Assembly (NCBI GenBank): GCA_903813345.2
Contig: CAIIXF020000003.1
Location: 30,085,248 to 30,149,247, forward strand
Origin: Owenia fusiformis
Lineage: Eukaryota; Annelida; Polychaeta; Sabellida; Oweniidae
DNA length: 64,000 nucleotides
Reading direction: 5' to 3'
The notes under the pieces were generated by a model. The model did no database searches. It had not been told where the DNA came from and was given only the letters and a program-made list of their open reading frames with translations. Below, piece after piece: positions 34,218 to 46,900 of the stretch. Made by a program: the position numbers and the translations under genes. Position 1 is the stretch's first letter; each line of letters opens with the position of its first letter.

Positions 34218-34930
34218 TACAGGGTGTCTCAAAAATGTAACCAAAAGTATGTCAATAGCACAGATAAACCAATAAATATTTTCAGACATTGTTTGCATGG
34301 TCGTGTAGCCAAAAGATGTAAGTTTTCTCCCCAATACACAGTTTTTTACTTTTTTAGTTCAGTCTTGCCTTTTTCACACTACTATACCTAACACTTAGAA
34401 ATGCATAAGATACTTTGTTTGTCTAATTGTATTATTTAGTATATTTTTGAAAGTGCCTTAGTAACATCTAACATTCAACCGATAAACCATTAATAAGGAA
34501 CAGACAAATAAAAACAAATACATAATCATTACTAATAAGCCAAATGGGTTCCTCATGAACACCAAATGCAAGGTATAGTAGAGTGTTTTTGCTGCTTTGA
34601 CTTTTACTTTTTACACCACATAATCAATGTAACCCCCTCTGCCTTGATCATTATCGCTACATAGTCCATCACATTGAGAATGTTTCTATTGGAATGTTTT
34701 GGATTTTTCTATGGTTGTTGTTGGTCTAAAGTTGTTCTAGCTTATTTGGCTTGGAATTTGCATAAATTTGGTCCTTTAAATAGCCACAGAGAAAGAAGTC
34801 CAGGGCGGTCAAATCTGTTGAATAGGGAGGCCCTCACAATGTATTTTAACAGACGTTAGGGAAACTTCATTCATATGAGTTATTATTTGGCCCTTGCTGT
34901 ATATGGAGGGGCATCGTTTTTTTGAAACCA
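34218..34930 (-). mobile_element. Second mariner relic with transposase fragment
   Basis: A mariner-type end TACAGGGTGTCTCAAAAATG lies at 34218. On the minus strand about 34735-34915 encodes DAPPYTARAK and, after a frameshift, GPPYSTDLTALDFFLCGYL then KDQIYANSKP, the C-terminal mariner DD34D region. The frame is broken and the other end is not found. Confidence 0.8.
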
Positions 34931-35066
34931 CTATCTTCTCATTCGGATATCATTCGGTCTCCGAACAAGCCAGGGGCGTAGCCAGCTTTCAGCGATCGCC
35001 AAAAAAATTTCGGTTTTCAGTCAGGTGGGTGCGATTGTGGCATAAACAAGCCCAAAAATTAAGATT

Positions 35067-35307
35067 TACAGTTCGGGACATAAATAAATGACAGGTGGAT
35101 TTGCTGAAGTGAGAATTTCCCATGTTAAAAATAAGAGAATTTTCAAGAGGCCATACATCAGTGGATGAGATTATACAAAATGTGAAATATACAAATTTTA
35201 AGGGATATGTATCTAGACAATATTGGAAATTATGGGCTTTCAGACGACCATAATTAGGAAATGGTGATCGAAAATCGACCTGTCATTTATTTTTGTCCCC
35301 AACTGTA
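35067..35307. repeat. 241-bp TA-flanked MITE
   Basis: TACAGTTCGGGACATAAATA at the left mirrors TATTTTTGTCCCCAACTGTA at the right; the inverted match continues through AAATGACAGGT. Mariner-like ends. Confidence 0.85.
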
Positions 35308-37945
35308 CCTTGAATTTTACAAAAATTGATGGATGTTTTTACAATGGAGGTTTTTACACTGCTTACTCCCTTTACACTTTATACATCAACAACGTTTGAT
35401 TATATCTTAGTCTCGACGAATTTATGTCACAACAAAATTGTTATTGTTCATTTTATTGTTGCTATTATTTTTTAGAATAAAGGATTATAATTTCAAATTG
35501 TCATACATGATGTATGTTATATGATATCATTTCATTTTTTGTTATTAATTGTTCAATTTATCGATGACATAATTGTTAGACATAATTGTTACTATTTTTT
35601 ATTCCCGTTTTGAAAGACCTCGATCGCATGATGAATATTATCCCCACTTACCTTGTATTGTTTTACGTCTCGAATTACTGCATCAAAGCACGGTCGTGTC
35701 TGGATGGATATGAACTGGGTATACTTCCTAAACCAGTATTTATTCATCCAGCCGAACTAATCTGTCGTCGCGCGCATGCACATACAACATGTGGCTTTTT
35801 GGGTTTTGAAAAGTTAACCATTATTTTCACAAAAGCTAAATCAGATTTCAGATCCAGATTTAACATTTTTAGTCACATCAAACATTTCTTTCAAACTGAC
35901 AATTTCAAAACAGTTTACTACTCATTGAATCGTAGAAGAACTAAACAAATGTTGATTGTGAGTTCAATTTAATTTCAATTTAATTTACTTGTTAATTTCT
36001 GAAACAATACATGTATGTATAAAATCAAGCCGCTTTATTATTTCAAAAGCAATCCTAATTTCAACGAACCGGTCAAGGGTGAAGTAACTACGTCTTACAA
36101 CGTATTTTTACGATGTTGGGGTAGTTTTAACTTTAAAATTATGGTAGATCACATCAAACTTTTCGAGGAAAAATAGTATCACTGAAATGCGTATAAAGAA
36201 ACTTCAAAATGATATATGAAACACATGCCTAGCTTTTTTACTTAGGTGGCTATTAACGTTTAAGGTGATATAAGCCCGTATTTCTCGAATTGTCCCCATG
36301 TCCGTGCACGTCATACCTAGTTTTCCACTTGACAATATACGATGTGTTACTTTTTATAGCATTTAATTGTATCTTACTTCTTAATTGAATTGTCATGTTT
36401 ATTTTCGGGAAATGAATCTTCCTATAATTGATGATTTTGTGCAAAAAATTATCTGCAATTTCCACAGGACAGAACATACGGTTGACCGACTGACTTTTAG
36501 TTTTGTTGACAGACTGACTTTCGAGCGTTGGTTCTGAGCACCTTTCAAGTGCTTCTGGGCCAAAGTTGTCAAATATGAACTCCCCCTTGAAGTTTTCGAA
36601 AAGTGAACAACTTGACAAAATCTTGCTACATTTGCGCAATAAGTTTCAAAATCGACTTATATACAATTATAGCAAAATACAAAACCATGAGAAAAACTGC
36701 ATCCGGACCTTCTAACTCAGTTTGCCTGCTGTCAAACATATTAGGTGGTTAGCGTTACCAGGTTACACCCTTAATTGATGAGTTTGACAAGTTAAGTGGT
36801 GGGATTTGTGATGTAACTCCGCTTACCTGCTGCAGCACTATATATTTGGATGTTTTAATGGAATACCCCGCTGTCACAAAAACATAAAGGCAAAATGAAA
36901 ACTGGAGACAATTTTTAACATTATGGTATGCGTCTTTTTTCTATAAAAGCACTTTAGGTTTTTGACTTTATTTCGATAAAATCTTTTGATATGATGGATT
37001 ACAACTGTTTCAGTCCCGAGCTTATAAGACTAAACCGGATATTTCAAAAAGCCTTCGTGTAAACCATGTAAAAATATAATAGAAAAACGATTAAGAATTT
37101 GTATTTGTATTGCATATTAGTGTATAGTATATTTACTTCGAAGTTCAACACAAATGTTAGATTGATTAACATTGTTGAATTTTCATTGTATGTATGATAT
37201 TAAATGTTATAATATATGAACTTGAAATAAAAATGATTAATAAAAAAATTTAGAAGACGTCTGTGCCATTTTCAGTAACTTTACATTTGATTCGAACTCA
37301 TCATCATGATAAACAATGACATCTCATTTCTTCTCAGCCCTGAGATGTTTCAGGTGAAACAGAAGGATGCTATGAGTATCAGAATGATTCGAACTGGCTT
37401 CCAACAAAATTCCTGCAATGGTGCAAAAGTATAAATGATTTAGCCATTGCATGGGGTGATTATTTTGTTTGATATAAACCAGCTTTTAAAATTAAGGTAA
37501 AAATTAATTTTGGGAAATACTTGATATTTCTAAGTGGACCATGCTCCGGGGGTTTCCCAAAATCAGACGATCCCAGCACACGTAACCCCCCCCCCTTTGT
37601 TAGAGAACGCCGTATTCTATCGCCCATGGAGCAATTTTCATTGAAATTCACTTCCTCGTTCATAGGAATACTTGTTTTTGGGCATCCCAAAGATAAATAA
37701 ATATTTAAGGAGGTCCATATATCTTGTTTCTTCAAAACCGTTTGCTTTTGGGCTTTTGGGTCGAAATATGTTTCTCATCGCAAGGGGTCAAAAAACGTTA
37801 ACAGCTTCTTACGAATTTGAAAAAAATAAAATTAGTGGTTAATCAGTGTTACATAAGTATGCATTTTAGTTTTTGTTTAATTTGTCAAATAATGATCTAG
37901 CAAAATTGTGTGAATTATTTACTAAATTCATAATTTCAAACAAAT
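35308..37945. other. Intergenic sequence
   Basis: The frames at 35628-35972 (plus) and 36253-36639 (minus) start with ATG but match nothing known to me and have no clear splice partners. An A-rich tail-like end with ATAAA motifs lies at 37217-37252. Nothing else stands out. Confidence 0.35.
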
Positions 37946-38773
37946 TAAAGGACCATGGGGCAAAACGGCCCTAAAAATTCAATTTTAAGTTGTTCCGTAT
38001 GGGGTATTTTCTTATCTGTCAATCATCACGCAGTTTGATGTTCCACTTTATTAATGGGTTGTGGTTTACATTTTAGAGTGTTTTATACTTGCCTAGGACT
38101 ATCTTCTGTGATTTTTCAATGGTAAAAAATAATGCCAGGAGTGGGGCAAAACGGCCCATGGATGGGGCAAAACGGCCCACCCTCTGTTACATGGGTTTTA
38201 AAACCAAGATTAATCAAATACAAGACTCGTCCACACACATCTTATCTCAGACGTTCAAACCTTTGACAGATAAAGTATTTTTAACCCCTACCATAATTCT
38301 AGTTAGCCTATTCGATATGTGTCGGAAGGAAACAAGGTACCAACCAAACGTTAAAATCGTTACATTTGAAAATTAATTATTCTTTTACAATAAGATTTTT
38401 ATAACCTGTGTGGGCCGTTTTGCCCCAGTGACATGTGAATTTTCAAATATACGTCATTTTAATTTACCTAATACTTGAAGCTCGAAATTTTCACAAATAA
38501 AGAATAAATATGCATACTCTATGTAAAATGTTAATTCAAAAAGATATTCTATTGTTGCCGGATTTTGTAGAGATTCTCGTGGGAGGGGTAATTTGCAACA
38601 AAGAAATTGAAAAGTAGAATTACCTCTTACGTAAGGCAAGACGCTGCTAGGTAAAAAAGGGCGGTTGAGAAGGTGGCAGAAATTTCAAAATACGATTATG
38701 TGACTTTTGAAGAGCCATCTTTTTATAGTTCAAAAGATATTTCGATGGGCCATTTTGCCCCATGTTCCCCTAG
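37946..38773. repeat. GGGGCAAAACGGCCC inverted-repeat element
   Basis: CCATGGGGCAAAACGGCCC near 37952 is mirrored by GGGCCATTTTGCCCCATG at 38747-38764. Two more direct copies occur at 38142-38180 and one inverted at 38412. About 0.8 kb; TIR and internal copies suggest a DNA transposon. Confidence 0.65.
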
Positions 38774-38793
38774 GTTTTTACTATTTGAAAATT

Positions 38794-38860
38794 TTATTTA
38801 AAGAATTCATAGTATTCCTTACATTGTTCTTCATAGGTCTTCTTAGATACATCAGAAAGT
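38794..38860 (-). pseudogene. Diverged copy of the peptide precursor's last exon
   Basis: From the acceptor TATTTTAAG, reading A then 22 codons gives LSDVSKK TYEEQCKEYYEFFK and stop. LSDVSKK and its DNA, plus at least 20 bp of adjoining intron, are identical to 27296 onward. The following peptide is short, with one cysteine and no shared sequence. Weaker intron similarity continues to about 38985 (AATTATTAAT etc.). It may be the last exon of a second gene or a relic; no matching signal-peptide exon was found. Confidence 0.6.
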
Positions 38861-39391
38861 CTTAAAATACAAATACATAAGATATAAACCCTCTTGGCAT
38901 CCGAGTAGTGATATAGAAGCGTGTTGATGCAACTGACTTGGAGTATATACTTGGCTGACAATTATTAATAAAATAAATTATAGGGTGACACAAAACATGA
39001 GATCCATCTTATGTTGCATAACATGTTTGACAATTTAACATTTCAGTTACTCGTCCTTTAGCACATTAAGAGTAGTCATATTGCGAAACCACTTCCAAAA
39101 ATTTCAGATGTGTAGCTCTATTTGCTCAAATTTCATGAGGTTACAACATTTGCTCTAAATGTCATCCATTCCTTAACAGACACACATGGATTCTACAAAA
39201 ATGCCACCCAACTTTTGTACCATAACTTGTTATTGATAAAATCATAACTTATTTCCAAAAGTATGTTACAAAAGGTGGGTGTCATTTTTTGTGTAAGATC
39301 CAGTTGTGCCAGCAAATGAAAAGACGACACAAACAAATATTGTTCACAAAAACAATACCAAATCTTTAATAAATATGACATTTTTCATTAA

Positions 39392-39720
39392 AGAGATCGT
39401 GTCGTCCAGATTTATATTCTGGACAATCAGTAATGTCCCAATATAATTGCTAATAAAACATCATATACCTTAGCTATATCTTGAGACCAAATCATAAGCA
39501 CGATATCGGCAATATATTGAGGATATCAACAGGACAACCAAGAGAACAACCAACTGTCAGAATTGAACGCAATAAGTCGAAAACAGAATACAATGTTTTT
39601 GGGGATTTATCTATATTGTAACCCCTTAGAAGTAATAAATATGGCTTCTCTAAGCCAAAATAATCTAGAAAAAAACAACCAGACTGGAACAAATTTGAGC
39701 GGGCTTTTTAAATTTTAATT
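39392..39720. repeat. ATCTTGAGA-family repeat, partial copy
   Basis: It shares with 42512-43010 the order GACAATCA...ATGTCC, TATATCTTGAGA, TATCGG, ATCAACAGRACAACCAA and AGAATTGAACGCAAT. Confidence 0.55.
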
Positions 39721-39935
39721 TTAATTTCTATTGATGTAAGTGGAAATTCATGGCAAGGAACAATCATCGAATTGATACTGTTAACGAATTAATTCAAGCC
39801 TCAGAATTAATAAGTTGATAAACAAACTTGTTTTACATCAAATAACACAAAAAAATCAGGGGGTTACTCTAATTGTGTTTTTAGGAGACCCGATCTCTTA
39901 ACACAATATGTTATCTTTCAAGTAAATTCTGAACG

Positions 39936-40191
39936 CACTGGCGGATCGGGGGAGGGGGGCTGGGGCCGCCCCTTGGGTGGGCCCAAGGCCCAAAAAATGG
40001 GCCATTATTGGTCATTACTGGGCCTTTTAAGGCCTTATTTTTTAATTTCAGGCCAAATTTTGAAGAAAATGGGCCTCAAAATTTCAAAATTTGGGCCCAC
40101 TTTTGCGTTTAAGGGGCCTAAACTTAGAGAAGTTTTTTTCTCTGACCTGAAATTTGCCCCCCCACCTCATTGGTTCCCAGATCCGCCCCTG
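39936..40191. repeat. CACTGGCGGATCC-terminated MITE, copy 2
   Basis: CACTGGCGGATCGGGGGAGG to CAGATCCGCCCCTG. The interior is rich in GGGCCTTTTAAGGCC-type palindromes. Confidence 0.8.
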
Positions 40192-40846
40192 CAACGAAAA
40201 TAAAAATATCATTTAAAAGAGGATCTTCTAATGTTAATGAAGTCGTCACTGACACTGTTAATTTCTCCATATCTTTCTTAATTAAATATTTACTCCTTCA
40301 TGAATCATGATTCTGGAGTAGGCCTACGTATCACTCTTCATTGTGTTGTTCTAATTACGAAAATAGTACAAACTCAATTAATAGAGGGCAGTCAAGTTCA
40401 TTTACCTATAATTGAAAATAAACATCCCTAATCATGGTATATTCCATTTTGCTTTCCTGCGTTCCCTTTTAATGTAGTAGACTCATCCAAAGTGCCCGGA
40501 TGTCTAAACAACATGCACCGAAAAAAATATCTCCGATGTTTTTGATGTTTTCTCGCGCATTATAATTCGTAAGCATGGATATTACTCAATAAATCAAGGA
40601 GACTAATAATTGGATTAGTAGGAACATGAATATTACGTCTCAGATGAGCCAGGGACACTATAATACGCACAAGAAAATTGTACCCGAACCGGAACCTAAA
40701 AAAATCTTCTGCAACAGTGCATGATTTTTAATAATTTTACTAAAATCAACAAAAATATGTGATTGATGCTTAGATCTGGTCTCCGGGCTTTTTGAAGATT
40801 AAATATCAGACATTTCTTTTTGAGGTCATATTGCAAAGTCATTGAT

Positions 40847-40907
40847 ATGGATTTAAAGTTATCAGGAGTTGCTTTTCTCTGTCTGGTGTTTGGTTCATTT
40901 GTCCAAG
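40847..40907 (+). CDS. LRP-like exon 1 (signal peptide)
   Basis: The ATG at 40847 is followed by 20 codons ending CAAG/GTAAGT, leaving one base. A hydrophobic core VAFLCLVFGSFV follows a Lys. Confidence 0.82.
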
Positions 40908-43900
40908 GTAAGTCAATCAGCTAATCTTATAGGCTACTTTCCGGTTATCATGAAAATATGCACCATTTTTAAGGTGCGTGCGCACTAGCTCGCTGTTCTC
41001 TAGTTGAAAGCCCATGGTATGATTAATCCAGACCCCATTGGGGTTTTTCGTATTAAACTGAGATGAAGGATGACTTGCATGCATACTGACCAGGGGCGGA
41101 TCGAGGATTTTGTGTTAGGGGGGGGGGGGGAGGGGGCGTATGATGATAACTGTGAGCAAATTAAAAAAAAAATTCAAATTTTGTATAAAGCAATGAGGCA
41201 AAACACAAATTTTCCGACTTTTTAGGGGGGCGTGCACCCACAACGCCCCCGTCTAGATCCGCTGGTGCTGACATGAAGGGCACATTGAAGGCTTCTTGAC
41301 TTTGTCTACAAATCTTGAAACTCAAATACTCTATTATGGGAGTAATGTGCACTGTGTTCGCTTTTATTGCCAAGTTCAGTATATGTCAACATGCATGAGC
41401 ACAGATACCAACTTACACAAAAGAAAATTACTTGTATTATTTAATCTATCACCCTGGTAATAAAGGTGTTGTTTCAGATGTTTGTGCATGCTCAAAAGAA
41501 CGAAACAGAAAAAGTGAACCAGGTACAGATTGTACCAAGTCGAAATTAAAAGTATATTTAAAATCTTGTTAAATGCACATTAATTAGCAATTATCAGACT
41601 TTAAATCAAGACAATCCTGCTGGAAATATAATAATTCGATTTTTGTGAGAATTGATCCTTGCCTTTATGGATCAACGCATAAGAGAGATCTTAAAATGGA
41701 TGATTGACCAGTTTCTATTGATGTGTGGCGTGTTAGTGCCCAGTGCACGTTTTGATCATAACCCTACTTTCATGTATTTTCGCACCATGAACCAAATGTC
41801 TTTTCAGACATAGATACAAATACAAATTGTTAATAAAAGAGTAAATTAATATAAGAGTATCTTAAAGCCACATACAATTTTATATATGGTGTAACAAAGT
41901 ACATGTATATTTATCTTCTTTGTGAGGTTACCTTCATACTCTATATTCATGGAAATATTTCCAGTTGACCTTGACCTATAGCATTGTGCGTTTTCTGATT
42001 TTAGGTGCAGTATATGTCAGCAATGGTACAAGTATACTGAAAGTTGAGCCCCTGTCTAATAGGACCCACACAGTTATAACTCAGGTAAGGTGGATCTTTT
42101 AGGCTGTCAGTGTTGTCAAATGTTATTTATAGAGTTTGATATTGTCTACAATATTAGTGTTGTTCGTAGGTGTGTTTTAGTACTTATTATTGAGTTAATG
42201 GTCAATCCATGGACTTTCAAGAACAAGAATCAGGCCTGTAGCCAGGGGGGTACGCAGGGTTCTGGCAACCCCCCCCCTGACCAAAAATTATTTCAACATC
42301 ATGCAGTTTTCACCATTTTGAGCACTTCTCAAGTGATTTTAGCCATATTTGGGCCAAAATTGTCAAATGTGAACCCCCCTGGAAATTTTTGAAACCTGAA
42401 CCCCCTTGGCAAATCCTGGCTACGGGCCTGAGAATTCTGCTGGAATGTAAAGTTGCACATATGATTGAAACTTCATAGTGCTGAAGCCTTTTGAATATTA
42501 TGTTATCACTTAAAGATGCATTATGCCATAGGTTTCTCCCCCAGACAATCAATGATGTCCTATTGTTATTGCTCATGTAATATCTCACATATCATGGATA
42601 TATCTTGAGAATAACCTTTTGGTATTTTATTGCCGAAATATCGGTAAAATCAACAGAACAACCAAACTCCAGAATTAAACACAATCAATTTCTCGGCTAG
42701 CATGGGGAATCCCCCTTGAGTCACACAAGCGCCTTGAACCAGGCAGCCAGTCAGGTTTATGATAAACAAATTCAACGACCAATCAGATAACAGGAGGACT
42801 TTCCCGGTATATTCAAACTTCAGATTGAATTAATTTCTTCGAAAATAATTAGATCGGCCAGCAAAATCACAAAATTAACACTGAAAGAGGGGGATTTGGG
42901 ACTTCTTCTTTGGTAAGTTGATTGGTATATATGGTGAAACTCAATATGCAAAAAAGTCCAGAGGGCTCTTGATTGTGCTTTCCTATGGCATAGAGCCTCT
43001 TTAACAAACCAACCATATTTCCTATAAAATGATGTTATAGATTACCAAATATGTTAAGATTGGTTGTCTTCAAAGCTTACATCTATGATAAATCACATTT
43101 TTGATCTCCTGAAGCAGAACTGTCATGGGTTAGTTATAAATGATACCCTTGGCAGAGTATTCTGATATGAATCCACTGATATGTCCATTTTTCCTCAATG
43201 GATTTCCTTATAGTCAGGGGTGCTAAGTAAGAGAAGATACTACATGTATTTGGAAGACAAAACTATTCTTGCAAAAAAGTACCAAACCCTTCCTGCCCCC
43301 AACCGAGGGAGGGGGAGTACAGGGTGTTGATGTAAGAATAAGATAAAACCATAAGGTATGATTTGATCTGTGAAATGTCCAATGCTGACTTGTTGATATT
43401 TTATTGGTAAAAGAAATGGTTAATATGATGATATAAAAGGTGAAAACAGGTATAAAACACATGCCAAGCTATATGAGGGTGAAAATAGGTAAAATGCCAT
43501 TAACTACATTAATTAAAGATGCTAAAATGAATGCTTTATAATGCTTGTATTCAACATTATGAATCAATTTATGTTTTAATAGTTTTCTCAAAGCTTGAGC
43601 AAACATTTACAAAAATTAAACAAAAGAACCAATCAATATAGCTTACAATACTGTAGTACTTTTACTTAGAATCACCCATGTAACATTACTTACCAGGGAA
43701 CATATACAAGGTGATGAATTGTCTACATGTATTGTACATGTATCCAGTTACTACTCTGTCAGGTAATGATAGGAATAGGGAACAAGGGATGAAAGACTAG
43801 TATGCAAAAAGAAGTTTTATCATGATTAAATTACAATACATGAATTGAACTAGGGAACTCTAGTACCATATATTGGCCATCTTCGCATATTTGGCCTTCA

Positions 43901-46900
43901 CTATGACTGATAGGAGCCGAGTGAACAGAACACAATTTAGCATTACAGTTTTTAGATCACCACCAGAAGTGGTGACATATTGAAATAGTCTCCAACTTTT
44001 TTTGTCAACAGTGTTTGGTGTTTGGTGGTTGGTGTTTGGTGGTTGGTGTCTTTGAAAAGTTGACAGGAAGTTATATTTTGCATGTTAATGCCTTGACATA
44101 TACGTATTGTGGGTTTGGTTGTCAAAGGCAAGTGAGAACATCAGTTGTCTCTATGTTTGCTAAGTAATCTATAAAGTACAGAGACAACAGCTTTTCAATT
44201 ACGGTCTGATGCTTGTGAGGGGCAACACAACGACTCCATAGGAACTAATCAGACATTCTTTATTAGACATCAGGAAGAATTGATCTGAGAATTCACCCGA
44301 GGGACTGTTATGGGTTTAATGTGAAAATTGCTCTTGCCATTAAAGTGGCCTGGGTGTGAAATGTCGAATCCCAGAGCAATTTCAAAATTTGTATTTAATC
44401 ACAGTTCGCCTTTGTTTTCACAGAAGCAGATTCATCAGATGGTTATGTGCCATCACGGCTCTGACTTTGTGCCTCTCTGTGGATTTGAGTTTTCGTGTTG
44501 ATATAATCATGACTGACATGTTCCATTTCTTTGATAGTCTGTTTCAAAATGTTTGCGTCATTCTTCAGGATTTCATTTTAGATTAAAGATCAACTAACTT
44601 TGAAATCTCTTACTTAGGTAGTGACTACATATGTAAGACAGAACTTTAATTTATTATATTTTCTACAGAATAATGTGTATGTGGTCATTCTGATACTGAG
44701 CACATCCTTGGCATTCCTTGCCTTGCATAGAATGACTAAGGTAGATACCAATGCTTTTTGACACTCAAGTTTTTGGCAATTAAGAGTCCCTGCCTGCATT
44801 TAGTAATCATATATTGTCATGTGCATAATTTTGAAACCATATCCTAATTATTTCACAAACCCTTTGTTGATTCTGCAATAGTTTCCAATTTGAAAACAGC
44901 ATTTAACCTTTTTAATTGGGAACTTTTTTGAAATTTCCAAAATGGCTGCCATGTGATTCCAGAATTAACACGAGTGTGACGTGACATCACAGTTGCTCGT
45001 TCCTAGGTAACAACAAGATCACAATTGCTCGTTTCTAGGTAGCAACAAGATTTTTGATTAAAATGGCACAGAATTGCCCTGATTAACACCCTTAAAATCC
45101 GGTTTTCAAAGAATATATTTGGAGAAACAATAAAAGGTATGTAGAATAAATTAGAAGATGATTTCAAGTTACCACAGAAGTCAATTTGAAACTCAAGAAT
45201 GCTTTCTTTGACTCATAATCACAAAAAAGTCGAGTGACTTTTTAGATGTCGAAAATCTTAGTAAGGAACTGATTACCCCAGAGTCTAGTTATAAACTACC
45301 CTCTGCCTAGTGTAGACTATATTACAGTTAAGTAGCCCTGCCCCACCAACCTATACCTGTGACAGCCCAGGTCATAATCATTTCAAATCTACCATGGTGA
45401 ACTTTTCTCAACCAATCAGCGAGCTGGAAGGAACACATGCTAAATGTGTGCTCATTATTAACTATGCGATGACGTCATAGGAAATTACCAGATATAGAAA
45501 GTCATCTGTTTTTCGAAGATGGACTCTGAGTGGCTCGGTGAGTTCAGAGATTTATTGTAAATTGAAAGAGTGAAGACGAAGCTCTCTTTTAAGAAGTCGA
45601 AAGAATGCAAAGGGTATGAACTGATAGGAGACTGTGATATCTCACGATTCTCTATAACCATTGGAAGTATAAAAAAATGCTTTGTCCGTATATTTAGATT
45701 GCTAATTGATGTTGCCACTAATCTATATCCTAATATAGACAAAATATCAAATCCGCTAGATTCCCTGAGATCAATAAAGATAATAGAATAAAATAAAAGT
45801 GACCACAGGAGAACAAAATTAAATGCACCTCCATTATGAAATTTTAGCAATTTGGATCAATATCTATAAGATTTCATTTGTAATCATTTCAATACAAATC
45901 TCCCCATAGAGCTCTATGTAACTAGCATTAGTGAGGTGATTATATTGCAAACGTTGTGCAATTGATTTCTGTAACGAACAAATTTATTACATCTCTACAA
46001 ATCTCTGCTTAGTGATGCTCAGAGGGCAGTATTAATAATGCACTGAGGGCATTATTAGGGATGCACAAAGGGCATTATTATCAGAAATCAAAACATTTTA
46101 TTGAAACAATTGTTCAGAATATTTCCTATGTCATTATTATCAAGCCCACAGCTAAGTTATATCTGTATCTGACAATATGTCAATCTAATACAATGCCAAC
46201 AGGGCAATGTGAGCTTTTTATGTTAATAAGAGCCTACTGAAATTATGGTTTTAAGTACCAGGATCTAGTCAAGCGTGAAATCTCTATCTTGATCCATAAA
46301 TATTAAAGAAATACACTATTGTGATGTAGTCCTTGCACTTTGAGTTTCTAGACCCCAGTTATCTTCTCCACCTCTGTGTGTGTTTGGGGGAGTAGGGGGG
46401 AGGGGAGGGTCACAGGGATTTGAAGCTAACTCCTTTTTAAGCTTATGTCAGTTTACGACCTATACTGACAGGGAACCACAGAGAATGGGAGGGGAAACAC
46501 AGGGGCTAGATGTAAGACTCCATTGTTTAGCATTTTCAGAACATCAATCATAATGAATCATCTTTTAGTATTAAACTTATTTTGGACTACATGTACATTG
46601 ATTGCTAGTTCATCTCAAGGTGCTGACTATAATACCCTGTGCACAGAGTCTAGTTATAAACTACCCTCTGCCTAGTATAGACTATATTACAGTTTTGCAG
46701 CCCGCCCCGAAGATTGGTACCTGTGACAGCCCGGGTAATAAATAAATTCAAATCTACCCTTTCTAAACCAATCAGCAAAGCGTAAGGAACACTTGCTGAA
46801 TACGTCCTAATTAATTATGCGGGGATGTCAGAGGAAATGACCATATAGAAAGTCGTCCATATTTCGATGACGAACTCTGATTGGCTCGGTGAGATCAGAG

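Larger units (their letters stand above)
33715..37388. repeat. 3.7-kb segment bounded by about 75-bp inverted repeats
   Basis: CATTCTGATACTCATAGCAT at 33715 onward, with AGAAGAAATGAGATG, is found inverted at 37318-37388. The copies differ by a 13-base indel and a few changes. The interior holds a mariner relic and MITEs. Two unrecognised 128-codon frames lie inside (35586-35972 plus, first ATG 35628; 36253-36639 minus). Whether it is one transposable unit or a coincidental pair is unclear. Confidence 0.6.

Noticed and set aside
35586-35972. 128-codon plus frame
   Set aside because: First ATG is at 35628, no known domain, and the composition is not clearly coding; kept only as a note in the regional entry.
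36253-36639. 128-codon minus frame
   Set aside because: No homology recognised, no splice partner, inside a repeat-bounded segment.
45485-45850. 121-codon minus frame
   Set aside because: It overlaps a MITE and runs into AT-rich intron; no domain.
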